From positions 17,265 through 48,012 of the forward strand of contig NW_019776109.1 in NCBI RefSeq assembly GCF_001039355.2: a DNA stretch of 30,748 bases. The letters are read 5' to 3'. Position 1 is the stretch's first letter. Each line of letters begins with the position of its first letter. Of the stretch, positions 1 through 14,518 are shown one piece after another. The stretch is from Lingula anatina (lineage: Eukaryota > Brachiopoda > Lingulata > Lingulida > Lingulidae). The translations under genes and the position numbers were made by a program. The notes beneath the pieces are model-generated. The model saw only the letters and a list, made by a program, of their open reading frames with translations. It did not search any database and was not told the origin of the DNA.

Positions 1-44
1 GGGGGGGAATTATATCCCATATAAATCCCCGGGTTAAAGGGCAC

Positions 45-75
<31 letters not shown>

Positions 76-92
76 AAAAAAAAAAAAAAAAA
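1..92. repeat. Low-complexity contig edge: G run, then C run and A run
   Basis: The window opens with seven G, then has an uninterrupted C run (about 43-65) directly followed by an A run (about 66-92). This looks like the low-quality end of an assembled contig, though a genuine C/A homopolymer repeat cannot be excluded. I see no gene in 1-209. Confidence 0.7.
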
Positions 93-209
93 CATTCAAA
101 TTTCTTGTAATGACTGTTTTTTCACTGGAAAGTAATAGCATGGCTAAACATTACCTTACACAATCAAGAAACATCAGAGCAAGCAATATCTATGTCAGCC
201 TAAGCCTAC

Positions 210-343
210 CTGTTCACAATGCCTCCTTTCACACCTTGCCTGGTGACAGTTCACTCTCCCTCTGTCACATGTACAGAACTCACACTGTGATGTATTCCAC
301 ATGTCACCATGATAGTATAACCCTCCACTGTACACACAAGGAG
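210..343 (-). CDS. FRAS1: FRAS1-like coding exon 10 (first half of VWC5)
   Basis: Acceptor TTCCTCAG, donor GTAGGC; 134 nt, the same length and phase as the VWC3 first-half exon. It completes an alanine codon and encodes PCVYSGG, then WNTSQCEFCTCDRGRVNC and a tail ending CEQ. The closing CCPxC half of VWC5 must lie left of the window. NTS is a possible glycosylation site. Confidence 0.88.
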
Positions 344-3300
344 CTGAGGAAATTGTAGAGATCATTTTAAATGCTAACATCATTTTACACTATTTAACGA
401 TAATCAGAATAAAAAATGGTAAGATGGGTAAGGAATTGATATCCCAAACTGGTAAACCATTAAATACTGAATAAAGTATCTTAGATTCTAGAAACATTCA
501 ACTATATTGTTTAAATTAATACTAGTGAAAAAAGCCTTCCACCAACCTTCCTCTGCCACACAAGATGGACAACAGTCTCCAGGCTTCAGCAGCTTCTTCT
601 CACCCTGAAATCACACTCTGGACTTAGACTGAGAAACACTTTTAGAACACTTCTTAAGTGATAAATTTTATCATAAAAAAATAAAAAAATCAAATAATTA
701 AAGCTTTAATGTGTTCAAATTCTATGAATAATTACCATGTCTATATTGGACAAAAGACAAAAATGAAATAAATAAAAAACTTACTGGTTCACACTGTATA
801 GTATCCTCACACTGTACCTTCCTGCACTGACTATGGCCTGAGGAACACCTGCAGTAGGTACAGCTATCTTCCTGCCACTCATCACCAGACTGGTAGAGAG
901 TGCATCAAATAAATAAAAAGATCTCTACTTTCAAAATAATGCTTACTGATAGGAATGATGTAAGTTTTTCTTCAATCAGCAGCTAAACATTGAGATTGTT
1001 TACCTCCAATATTTATTCTTATAAGAAAACACAGCTGATGAAGTTCTTCTCCAATGCTAACTGATGATGTTAAAACATAATTTTTAAGCCGACTCATATA
1101 TTAATAACTTATATACTAGAATATTAAAGGTAATACCCTTTGTAAACAATAGGACCAGTAAACATTGGGATGGAGACTCAACAAAGATGATAATCTCAAA
1201 CATTGATTGTCAAAATGTTAGGAAAATTTATTACTTATGAAAGACTTACCGTACTTAAATAATCCATAAAATTCCTACTAATGGCCTAGTGTTTACCTTG
1301 TATTGCTTTCCTCCCACATAACACATGTCTTCTACACACTGTGGACAACAAGTGGACGGAAGTTGGACAACACTGGAACCCTGAAATGACATCATTTTCA
1401 CATGAAAATGCAAAATACTTGTCATTAATAATAATAATTATTATAATATATTTATTAAAATCATGCTACTTATACATACTTATACACATAAAATCTAAAA
1501 CTACAGGAAATGTACATCTTAACAACAATTCCATTACACCATTGGTTTTCTGTACAAAAAAAACTTCCAGATTTACATAAATAAACTCTAACCACTGCTC
1601 CTCTCAACAAGAAACTATGAAGCTGTATGGCATGGCATTTTTTCTCCAACTAGATGGAGTTTCTCTGGCTGCAGTGCATCTCTGCACAACCCTGACGTCA
1701 GTAAACACATGGCCTTACTGATAATACACCCACTGAGATATCCTTTTACTTAATAAGTGTTTTATGTTCTCCACTGTGTAGTAATGATATGTTTACTTCT
1801 GCAGACATTTTCTGCCAATGAAAAAAAAAGATATGGTGGCATTCAAGGTGTCATGTTGATCAATTATGAACACCTTTCAAATTCACCAGAGATGAAATGT
1901 TGCATATCCAATAAAAAGAAAAGAATGAATGAAATAGAAAAAAAAATAAGTTCAAGCCAGCCTTGTGCTCTAAATGGTATTTTGGTGAACTGGTCTCTGA
2001 TATTTAAATCAAGCAGTTGGTTTGAATTAATCAATGTCAAAATAGTTTGGTCCAAGTATTCACTTAAAAGACTTTGCCAGGTAAACAAGTTAGCAGGGAA
2101 GATAATTAATGACAAAAGCAATAAGGTTCCACATGAGTTCTTTTAGATATTCTTATGGAATGTTTTTTTGGAACAGGCAGCAGATGTAGAAAACTTTCCC
2201 TGTCAAGTACAACTGTGCCAGCCATACTAACTGGTGGCAAAGGTTGACCCATAAGATCCTCAAGTCATCAAATTCAATCAAATTTTGAATTTTGCACCAT
2301 TCATATTTGAGCTCCTTAGAAATACCAACTTGTCTGGCACAGGTCAAAGTTTTACCTATTGTAATTTTTTTCCATTGTGTTATAGCTGAATGAATTGGCC
2401 AAATTACATGTAACAGGTAACAGGTGATATAAAGATATTTGACACTAATCATGCTAGTTTCACCTGGTCACACCTGAGATCTGGACATTGGGAACAGGCA
2501 GTGGACTTACCTGGTTACACCCGAGATCTGGACATTACCAACGGATACTGCACTCACCTGGTTATACCTGAGATCTGGACATTACCAATGGACACTACAC
2601 TCGCCTGGTTATACCTGAGATCTGGACATTAGGAACAGACAGTGAACTCACCTGGTCACACCTGAGATCTGGACATTAGGAACAGGCAGTGGACTCACCT
2701 GGTCACACCTGAGATTTGGACATTGGGAACAGACAGTAGACTCACCTGATCACACCTGAGATCTGGACACTGGGAATAGACAGTGGACTCACCTGGTCAC
2801 ACCTGAGATCTGGACAATGGGCAGTGAAACATGTAACTTCTCCATCTTGACAACTGCACCTGATGCAGGGTGTTGGCTCCCAGACAGCACCGTCCAGGTA
2901 GTGAACACCTTGATACACACAAGAGCCTAAAATTGAAAATATTCAAAAAGTCTAACAATTTTCATATGATACACATCATTTTGTTTAAAAGGTTATGGGT
3001 GAAAATGTTGTTTTTTACTTTAAATCTGAAATACTATTCTAAAATTGTCTGATGGGGTTACAACAAATAGTGAAAATAAAATGTAACCTGTTAAGTTATA
3101 TATTCAATACATTAACTGCTCAGCATTTGTTACCTGTATTATTCATATTTGATTTTTTTATTTAACACTGCTAACACCCAGATGAATACTTGACAATACA
3201 ATTATCTGCATAGCCTCATATAACACCCTCCAAACACAGATAAAAGACCAAAGAGCAGAACATTTGTAGCAAAAAAATGTATAAACTGCTGAGGAAATTG

Positions 3301-6300
3301 TTTACATTCTCCTAACTGAGCCTTGAACAGTTTGCACATAAATACTTCGCTGTAGATTTCAAAGTTTGTTTATTCTAAGTTTTTTCTAATCATGCAGAAC
3401 AAAAGAACTGAAATACCCTACAAGCATAAAAAAATTCAAAAAAGGAAAAAGTAAAACCTAAAAATAAACAACTCCACGACTACATTTGATTTGGTCTCTT
3501 TTTTCCTCAACTTAAAGGTCAATAAGATTTGTTGATCCTGCTAGATCATAATAAGTCAGGGAGCCCTCTTCAACTTCATTCTCTTTGTGAAGTGACACAT
3601 AACTAAGGTCAAAGGACGGTGTAGGACCCCATACATATTAGCAATCAGTTGGTGCACATGCTTGTGTTCTTTCTTAGTTAATGAGTGTCAACAACTGTTT
3701 CTGATACAACCTCATCATACAGTGTACTTTTTTCAAGTCAAAGCACTACTAGGACCTAGAGGGTGAAACTCTATACTTTGTCACACAACAAAGCATAAGT
3801 CCTGTTGAATTTTCCACCTCTATTTGAGCACTGTATTCAGTGACACTCTAATACCTCAGCCATTTAGTGCATGATGCAGTGATGCCTCTAAGCTGTGCAC
3901 ATTCCACAATAAAATAAGCCAAAGAGATAATCCCCTTTTTCATGTTGTAAAAGAGATTTGCCGTGTATGGTTGTCATTTGACACAATTCAACTAACAGAT
4001 CAGTAATGTAAGTCTGTAACACTGAAACAGATAAGATTCTTTTTGTAAATGCTTCCAATATTTGTCACCTGAAGGTTAGAAAAACAAGAAATTTCCACAA
4101 TATTTGATCCAACCAATGGATACATTGCAGCAATACTGCCCCACATACTAGCAGTCATTTTATTTTCATCTGACAGGCAAAACAGTGAAGAAAAAGGCAA
4201 AATCCATGAGAGAGCAAAATAATGAGTCCCCCTGGTGTCAATACTGTAATGAAGTGTTCTGCTTGACAGACAGGGTCATGTGTTTTGACTCTGTTTTCCA
4301 TCCTGCTTGTCTGTATCCAAAAAAATCAACTTCAACCTTCACAGACTGACAAAGATAAATAAACATTGATCTTATCACTGTCTAATCACACTGCAGACAC
4401 ATATTATGAAATTAAAACTGCTATAAATAAAAGCTTGGTAAATTGAATAAAAGAAAAAAAATCGCACAGACAGACATTTTTTTTGGTGCAGAGGGCACTA
4501 TGGTGTAGGTTACCAGATGGTAATTATTTCAGAGAAAACAAAGATGTTGTCCACTTACTTCCTGTTGGGACACACTTTGGGCAGCAGACATGAGGCAAAC
4601 TTTGCTTCTCTTCTCCATGTTTGCAGTGTAAAGCTGGGCAAGTCTCATTGGTACATATCACGCCTTTCTCTGTGCAGTGGCAGCTCTCACACAGGCTGAC
4701 ATGCCACTTAGAGTCAATCTAGAGAAAAAAAAATACATTTTTTCATCTGAAAAAACATTGCAAAATCTTATACACTACTGCGCTGATATGTGTGTACATA
4801 TATGGTTTATATCATGCCATCTCCTTGGCAATGTGCTCTGACAACATTTATACAACTGTTTTGAGACACTAAGTAAAACAAAAGGGTGTAAAATGATAAG
4901 AGTGAAACAGTTTTACTAAGCCTACATGTGGTTACTTTTTAAACATGCTTTCAGCTGATGGAAGTCTGCTTTTATGGCATGTAAACTTATCAAACAATGC
5001 TGTAAAACAAGAGCTAAGTCTGGACTAAATTCAGATGCCGTTTCAGAACAATGTCAACACGAGAATGAGTAAATATTTGCCAATATTTGCCATTTCATTG
5101 ATTCTGTTTACAGCATACACAGTTGAAATATTTTCTTCATTGTGGAAAGTGTCTCAAGATCCATCATCATTATCCTTAGGGGAGTAGAATTATTCAAGCC
5201 AATTTTCTTTTAAATCAAACAAAAACAGCAATCACCATGGGCCTTCAGGCAGCCATGTTTGGACAGATATGTTTTCACTATCATCTGCTAAAAATCACAC
5301 GTACCAGGGCAATATAAGTGCAAAGATGTTACACATAACAGGGTCTGATGTGAGGTCTGTTTAGTCTAAAAAGTCTGGTGGTCATGATCATGATCATCAT
5401 CCAACCTCAACTTTTTGTTACTCTGGAGAAATCAGTAGGGGGATGAATAGACACAGTCCTAACCAGCAAGGCATACTTTCATCTCCTTTCAGTGTTACTA
5501 GAGAACTCTGCCCTCATTGCCTGGAGAGTTTATTAATGTGCCTCCTTCAGGTTTGTTCTCTGCTAAAGTAGAGTTTAACAGGCCTTGGTATTCTTTTGGG
5601 TCAAGAGGGAGAACACTGCCCCATTGTGACATTTTCAAATCCACACTTATGAAAGCACCCATGTTACACTAACACATCAGGAATTGAAGGGAAAGATTTA
5701 TCTCTAGGGTAAAATGAATTATCGAATTCTTTAATAAATATAAGTTGCATTTTCAATACCCAAGGCAAGGTATGCTCAGCTATTCAAACTAAATATCAAG
5801 TTCAACAGTTTCTACACCTTGGAGGGAAACTTAAACCCCTGTCGATTACCTTTCATCAAACTGTTAATTCGAAGCTCTTTATATAGGTTTCTAATCCTCT
5901 TTAAATATGTTGTTAATCCTGAGTGCCCAGGTGGGGGATATGTATTCTACCTGTCTGTCAGCTGGGGCAGGCTAAATATGTGATTTATTGGTGATGTAGT
6001 ATTGCAGGTAGATTGTTTTTACCTGCTGAGTGATTTCCTTGAGCTAATAACAAGCTGGAAATTCAGTAATAAGGGTAATGGCAGCATAACCCCCCAAAAA
6101 TAACATAAATAAAAATAAAAAAAATTAATGGTTATAAGAATGATAACACTGGTGCTTCATTCAAATGCAACTTTTGTATTAAGAAATTTTTAAAACTATT
6201 TATTGCATCTTTTCAACAATTATATTGTCTAAAAAAAAAGTTAAGTGACCCTCTCAAAGTGAGTCATTACAATATATCACAATCTTGTGTTTGCCTTTTC

Positions 6301-9300
6301 TTGGTGCAGTTAGCATAGTTATTTCCCCATGCAGAGTTAGCATCCTTCCAAACAAATTATCAGAAATTTAGTCCTTTCTCTAAAGAATTCTTAGGATTAT
6401 TACAAACAATAACATTTGAATTGTAAACTTTTTCCTCGACTGAAATAAAGATATGGATAAGTGGAGTCTAGTTATATTCTCTGCTAAATTCTGTTAAGAA
6501 CCTTTAACTCCAGTATGTTTGCAAAAAAAATCTGGACCTGTGGTAGAAGGTTCAATCCTTCCTTGCTCTGGTCAAGGCACGGAGGTCAGATAACTTTTAC
6601 CAAGGCAGAAGTAGTGAGGTCAAACAATTATTACTTTTGCAGATGGGCATTTAGAATTACAGAGAAAGAAATGGCCCTTTAAAACTGAAATTAAAGTCTG
6701 TGATTCTAAATAACATTCAGAACAAATAGGAGTGAGAACAAAAATGTGCTTTTATCCATCATTACATCAACACGTGTCAGACCAACATTATTGAAGTTAT
6801 TTGGTATACGGTATTTACTTGGTCTTTTCAATGGGGAAAATATGAATTTTAAAGATTCTGTAGTTTTTTAAGTCATAATTTCTTAAGATTAGAAAATTCC
6901 TATTGAGTGGTAGCAACAAAATTAAAAAGCAGGCTACTCTATAGTTCTATTTTTTGCAGTAAAAACACAACAAAATCTATACAAAAAATAATTTTTGTGA
7001 TTATAAAATTATGTATCTGAAAGTTTGATAACTTTGACCATTGAAACGATCCAGTTATTTCTTTACATAACATACTAAAATAGGCTGAAGAAAATTTGAT
7101 ATTTTTGTTTTCCATCAGCTTAAATATCTTATCGCTTTTTTATGAAAAGATAGCATGAGCACAAACATAAAGGTGTGAAAGAAGAGATATGATATACTTA
7201 CCTCCCGTGTCTGTCCTTTATACACACATGGTGGTCCAGGTGTGAAGCATTCCGGACAACAGTTACCTGATGGAATTCTGTATACTTCTCCCTGTATATA
7301 CAAACAAAACAAACACATGCAGACCTGACTACATCACCTGGTAGTAATTAGCACTGAAAAGGTCCTTAAGGTCATGATTTATTTTCAGGCATATGTGAAA
7401 CAAATTGGTGAATTAAGAAAAATCCACTATTTCTCTTAAAGTTTTTCTCTTTTTTTTTCTTTTTGAAAAATGTTTTTCTCTTTTTTTCTTTTTTGAAAAA
7501 TGTTTTTCTCTTTTTTTCTTTTTTGAAAAATTATGTAATATAAGTAACATATTTATCTATAGGGTAAATGTAATTTCCTCAGTCATTTACAGACTTTGAA
7601 AAGGATCAAAACATTTCCCCTCCAAAACTTTTTTCCTGAAAATAATAGTTTATAGAACATGTATATGTGGTCAGTCACAATAGCAGATAAATCAAGGGCA
7701 AACTTTTTCTTCTAAAAGAACCATTAATTCTTGTTGACCTCTCTGTCAAAAAGAGAATTTCAGAGGCCCAACTGCCTTTTGACATTTTAGTCTGGCCATA
7801 AACTACAAAGGTTTGGGTTTTTATTGATGGGTGTTTTCTGGGTCTACATAAGCTATCAATCACCAGCTTTAAAAAAACACATATCAAAGGTGCTGTCCTT
7901 GAAACAACTATCTACTTTAAACAAACAGCTACTGTAAAAGAAGAGAAAGAGAACTTTGATGAGGGGCATGGCAGATAGTAGTTCCCAGAGATAACAGACA
8001 AGGCAATTACATTATAGTGATTTTGTTCTTGGTGAGCTGTCAAAAAAAAAAAAAAAAGGAAGAGCTAGAGAGAAAAAGTGTAAAAACTTTTGAAAATTGG
8101 AGAGTAAAATAACTGTATTTATCAGACATGACAAGGCATTTATCCCTTTTACTTCTGGGGGATGTCAGCACAGCAGTTCAACCTATCTAAAATTGAAATC
8201 TATCTTCTGGATAGACCACAGTAACCATGTGGGCACTGTTGCCATAATATAGGTAAAGAGCCACTGGAAACTCTTTATATGGGAAATGCATTAACAAAAT
8301 TTGTCCCTAAGCAGTTGATATATGTATCCTGTATCCTACCCACACTGCTCTTATGTCTGAAATCTGTACCTACTAAAAAGAATATACTAGCCTATGGTTT
8401 TTCACCTATTTGGTACTAAACAGAAAAATAATAGTGGCTAAAGGGCAAATAGTAGTGTGTTTCCCATTTTTAATGAAAAATATAACAGTCAAAGGAAAGA
8501 GTGGACAAGTAGAAAATGAGTCAAAGTAAAACAATATGATCTTAGCTTTTTGACCATGTTGTTCCATCAGAATCATGCGGCGATGCCAAAACAGTGCAAT
8601 TTACAAGTTTTTTTTATCTACTCTCTCATTCTACATAGTTTCTAATCCTGTATAACCACCAGTGTTTTTCTTACCTGCTGTATGTTACATCTAGGGTCCT
8701 GACATGTCACTTGTTCGCACACTGTGACAGGGCTGAGGCATGTGCAGATGTGACAGCTATCTGACTTCCAGACAGTACCATTCTGTAAATAATAGAATTC
8801 CAGATGTAATTCTGTTTCTCATTTATATGAATGCAAAGATGAAAATACATGTACAGTAGTATACAATAAAACATGAGAAACAATGTGAGCTTAAGAATTA
8901 ACAATATATGTGATTCTAACTTACAATGACAGCTGAGAGCAACATTAGGATTCATTCTGTATAAACTACTGATCGATTCCACTCCTTGCGGACTCTTCCT
9001 GAACGCAATCAGATTAACATGCCTCCTCTTGTTTCCATTGTAGTCTTATAATCAGCAGCTTTTCTGTATTCTATTCAACGCCAAGAAGAGGCAACTTAAT
9101 CTGTTAACCTGATTGCATTCAGCAAGAGTTCCAGCAGGGTTGGAGCAATCTACACAGAACAATGGTTTCAATGGGAATGAGACCTAAAGGCTAAATCTAA
9201 ATGTGACTATTTACTTGTTCATTAATTTAATTAATATACATGTAAGAACTATTTTAATGGTGAGATTTTGTGTATTACTGAAGAAACTGCAATGAGTAGA

Positions 9301-12300
9301 CATGTATGGAAAGTGTGTTTTAGGGTGCGGATACAAAACAAGACGCCTTTCTTGTCTTAACAAATAATTAAAGGACATGTCATACAATAGACCCACTTTT
9401 GCTTCCCTACGTCTTCCCCTTTCTCCATTTCAAAATTCACACACAAAAAAAATAGAACAGAAGAAATTGTGTTAACTGCGCACTTCAACCATATAGTTTG
9501 GTTTCCGTCCATTACAAGCATACTCATCAAGACGGGACTCTCTGTGACCTCAAAGATTGCATTTCAACTCAGAAGACAGAACAAAAAGGTTTTCTTTTTT
9601 TCCTCTTTCCAGTTAAATCTTTTGAGAAAGTTGGCTTACATTACTCAACTTAAAAGAACCCAGCATCAGCAATGTATAAATAAATCCATTGTTTATGTCA
9701 CTTACTTGGATCTCATTTCTAAAAGCCTGCTCATTATCAAGACAAGAAAGGATTGAAGAAAAATAGACTGCAAGATGTATACAGTAGAGAGTCTCAATTT
9801 TCAAACCAAACCCTGTACTTTCACAGGTTGGCCATTTAAAGGTTATGGGAAAAAACCTTCATACCAAAATACCAAATTCCCTCTACACCTCAGACATCTT
9901 AGAGCTGTCTTTCAATATTTATCACAAATAGCTAAATATATATATAGCGATATAGTTTGCACAGGGGATGTGTGTATAAAACCAAGGATATTTGTATATA
10001 TGTGTAATATGCACACAAGTTCTTGGTGTTACCGAAGATGCAAATGAATACGCACATCACATATTACATAAAAGAGACATTACTCATCTCAAAAATTTGA
10101 AAAAAGTTGAAATCTTAACAAACCATTCAACCATTATTACCATTACTAATAGCATAAAATCTAAAATGTGTTATATTAAACAAAGCTTTTAAAAATTGTA
10201 ATTTATTGTTTCAAAACCAAAACCACACATAATAATCCAGGAAAACAATATAAAATTTCACTTGTATTTCTCACTTATAATTTTTTTTCCTTTTCTTTTA
10301 AAAGAAAAGAAAAGATAATATATGCATTTCTCCTGCATATAAACCATATAAACTTGGAGTTAAAATACAATGTAGCAATCTTGATATGATGAAAAGACAT
10401 CCCTGCATATCCCCTGCAGCACTTCAAGTGTTCAACCTTCCAAATGATTGGTTTTATCTGGCCAATGTATCACTGCCTTCCAAAAACACACAAGAACAAA
10501 CCACACACTCTTTCACAGAAACTTATATCAGAAATTGAGGTGGCAAATCAAAACAGGTCTTAATGCTAAATCTTTCAGGCTGGCTAATCTCCTGTACAGA
10601 GCAAAGAATATGATATGGTTAAGGGATTTTGAGGGTCCTAACAAAATACCAAAAGAGTTGCGCTGGCCAAACTAACATCTGCAGTCTGGTTATAAAACCT
10701 ACCAACTCTAAACACCACAAGAAGAATTTTTAGCCACAAAAACAGTACCAAGTAACAATTTCTTCTTATGCAAGTCAACCATTTTTTCAAAACTCGAAAT
10801 GTGTTTTAACTTGTTATTAGCAACAAACAATAGGAATAGATACTAACAATATGTAGAATATGCATAACTACTGTACATGGAATCAGCAACTTATCTAGGG
10901 TAAAGCTGAAGTACTGAACTTAAAAATGTCTGAATAATCCTTGGATCTTTTGTCAGCTTTTAACAGTAAAATCATTTTGTACTCTACAACTTCAATTACT
11001 CATCTTTAGTCTATCTGATATATTTATCAGGTGGCTAAAGAACGTTCCTAATTTAAAAGTTCACTAACTTCAACAGTTTTGAAAATATTCCAATGCACTT
11101 TGGGTTTTTTAGGAAAATGTTTTTGATAAATGCTGAAAGTTTTATGACTCTACAAAAATATCTCAAATTTCATTGCAATATCTTTATAACTGTTATTTGT
11201 GTTATTATTATTATCAAATTTGCAACCCGATGGTCGGATAAATACACTCTTTGCATCATAGTTGAATAAAGTTACTAATAAATAAAAAAGAATGTTTAAA
11301 GACATATGTTGAAGTTATTGAACTTTGAAATTAGTGTTTTTATGGCACCTGATATATATGTCACAGAAGATAAAGAACATATTTTTAAAACAAACTGTTT
11401 GAAAATAACAAAAAATAAATATAAACAAAACAACTTAATGAAATTGATTAAAAATTCGAAAAGAATACAAAACAAAATATTAATTTATAAAATAAATCAA
11501 TAAATAAAAAAGAAAATCGCCATTTCACTAATCTTATTAAGAGTTCCATAAACTTGTGTGACTTGAGCATCACCTCAAGAAGTTGGCTATTACCGATTCT
11601 TTTTTTAGCACAGTGTAAAGTTTGATGGACAGGAAGAAAAAGTTCAAATGCTGGGAAAAGGCTGATCTGTCTAAATGCCAAGCATTTAAATCAAAGATTT
11701 TGGATGCTCACATTTCCTAATGCACATTGAATCAGTACCTGTAATAGAAAAAGATTCTGGGTCCCTTCTAGGTTGATCATATAAAACTATCCAGGCTGAA
11801 AGAACCTCGGTCTTGTAGAAGATAAAAGACATTAAGTATGGTTATCCACAAATACCGTCTAGAAAAGGTGTTACAACCACAATGTGCTATGTAATATGAA
11901 GGTAACCAATTTACTTGCTGATGTAAACCCCTCTGAGGTATAATGGCAGAAACAACATGCCACCACAGTGGAGTGTGTAAACTATTCATTCACACCTTCT
12001 TGATCCAACGAGCACATTATCATGATCTATACTTGTGCAAGTGTTACCAACTCTTTCATGTACAGTCTAATGGGAGAACCACTTATAAGCCCAAGGGTAC
12101 CTGATCAATTACCCAGTAAATTGGGGTTAATTAATGATGTTCAGGAACCATGTTTGAATGTTAATTGCCATAGTTGAACATGCATGATTGAGCTGCATAG
12201 TTGTACTGTACTAAATAATATGCACATGGTTCTGCAAATGCAATTTTACATACATGTATCTACCGGTATATACATAAAGCAATATATGTTTTTTAAATAA

Positions 12301-14462
12301 AACATTTTATTCTCATGGGAAAGCGAGAAAATTCAGTTAGCTAGATATATTTAGCTAAATTTTTATTCCAGTACATTTAATAGCATGTTGCATTTAACAT
12401 TAATATAATTTTTCACATGAGCTGCATCAAGCAAAACCTTAATGCCAACAAGCATGTCAAGCATTCAGTTTGGGGTGTATTAAAGCTACAGTACAAACAC
12501 AACATCCAGACCCCTCCTTCATGGCTCAGAGGGGGGACAAGTTATACAGCACTTGAACTGAACGAAAACAGGTGTACACTTACCTCAATTTGTATACCCT
12601 CAAACACACAGGACCCTGAAAAAGTAAGGAAACATAAGTGGTTAAGCCGAGACATTATTGACTTCTACTACAATGTCCCCATGGATAGGCACAAAGCTAA
12701 CAATCCAACTATTTATTTCCAACAGTGGACTAAGGCGGGGTTGGTGGGGGTTGGACTGTTTGAGAATTCCACTCGTGAATAGAGTGCAAATAGCACAGAT
12801 CAGCTATTTAGTGGGCTAATCATGTTTCAGACAATATCTTTCTTTAGTGCTTGGTGTATTCAGACATTAAGTTTAGTCTGCAAGAATATTATTTTGACAT
12901 TAAAGCAATGTCATATGGATCATGATAGTCTATACACTTAAGGTGTTTTTATCAGTGGAAATGGACTGGCCTAAATTAAATGTACTATCTTAACACTAAC
13001 AATGATTTTTTTTTTATCATAAGAAGCCAATCTAATCCTTATATAATCCTATCATCACTGGGATTGTTCAAGGTTACTGATATTTTACTAGACTCACTGG
13101 CTTCCTATGGTTACTAGTAGTTAAAATTCAGTCCTTAAAGATACTACATACAGAACTAAGCTGGATCAGCCCATTTCTAATGGAAATAGATCTTCAATTT
13201 GTTGAAATAAAAAACTCAATGCACTTTGAATTTTTTTTAACTTTAAAATGGTCTTTAATGGAACACAGCAGAGTTGCTTCAAAAACATACTATGCTTTAA
13301 AAAGTTAACTGTACTTGCACAACCTGAAAACAAGACTAAAACAACTACAGGAATATCCTGGTAGAAGTAAATTCAATCAAGTTTTTATTTGCCCAAAATG
13401 AACATGAAAATAAACACAAAAAGGTTGACGAGAAAATTTACCGAAAAACCTTTTTTAATTCTCCTCAAATAACAGACTTAATAACTGCAGTAAGTGTCCT
13501 CAATATTTTTTCAATCTCCTAAAACAATTTGAAACACCAAAAGATATGATGCATGCACGAACACTCCATCTACTAGGGGTATAAGATAGTAGATTCAAAT
13601 TTTCAGACCAAAACTTTTATCTCTGTCTAGAGACTTTCAAGGGTCAATGATATAATTGGAACCTAACAAAACTGACCATTTAACCAGCTCCATTGTCCAG
13701 TAAAGAGGTGTAACCATCCCCTCTGTTAAATACTGGACATTGATAGAGACATGCTTTGTTTACAATCCAGTGGACCAAACTATAAATTGTAATTGTAGTC
13801 CCAAACTGCCAAGTACCATTCATCCTTTTGTCCACTTCCTTCTTATACATGTACTGGCTGGTTTCCAATATACATACACGTATCAGTGCACTTAGGAGAA
13901 ATCTAACTGCAGTTTAGCCCCAGTTATAATATGGATTCACTCATGTGTATCCCTTTTAAGATCATTATGTAAAATAATTCCTCACAAAAAAATGACTGTA
14001 TAATTTTGCAATAATCACACATATCAGTTGGATTATTTAAAATTACTATAATAAAAACTGGCGGCTGGTAATAAAGGCGAATAAGGAAACATCTTTTTGA
14101 TGAAAAATTGAATTAATAAGACAAATTCAAGCTACACTGAAAATTAATCTTAAATCCGCTGACCTGACAGTAACACAGAGACATGTAAACAGCATACCTG
14201 CTCACTGTGGGGCATCTAGTTTTATCTTACTCAACACAGAATACAAAGCTGCCATGTACAATAGCCTCAAACAGCATGCCATAGTGTTGGGTTCACAATC
14301 TATTTTAATACAATAATTTGTTCAGATCATCAGGGCCCTAGTTGCATATAACTGGCAACTGCAGGACACTGCCTCTCTAGTGCTGTATTTTACCATATAC
14401 ATCTGTCATGTCCTGTATACTATGTAAACAAACACTTTTTCCAGGGAAATGGTTAGCAAGCT

Positions 14463-14518
<56 letters not shown>

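Larger units (their letters stand above)
8783..12583 (-). other. FRAS1-like intron between exons 2 and 3
   Basis: At 3.8 kb this is the largest intron in the window. It contains the foldback at 8971-9150 and the palindrome at 10290-10309. Open frames here are AT-rich and show no domain or splice support. Confidence 0.72.

Noticed and set aside
1757-2146. 129-codon plus-strand open frame
   Set aside because: AT-rich, lysine/serine-biased composition with no domain or splice support, inside a FRAS1-like intron.
6538-6560. tRNA-like B box (GGTTCAATCC), possible SINE head
   Set aside because: No matching A box, cloverleaf or A-tail was found at the expected spacing.
12417-12782. 121-codon plus-strand open frame
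   Set aside because: It has no recognisable domain and is antisense to the 32-nt VWC1 micro-exon and its splice sites, which are needed for the FRAS1-like frame. It is most likely chance.
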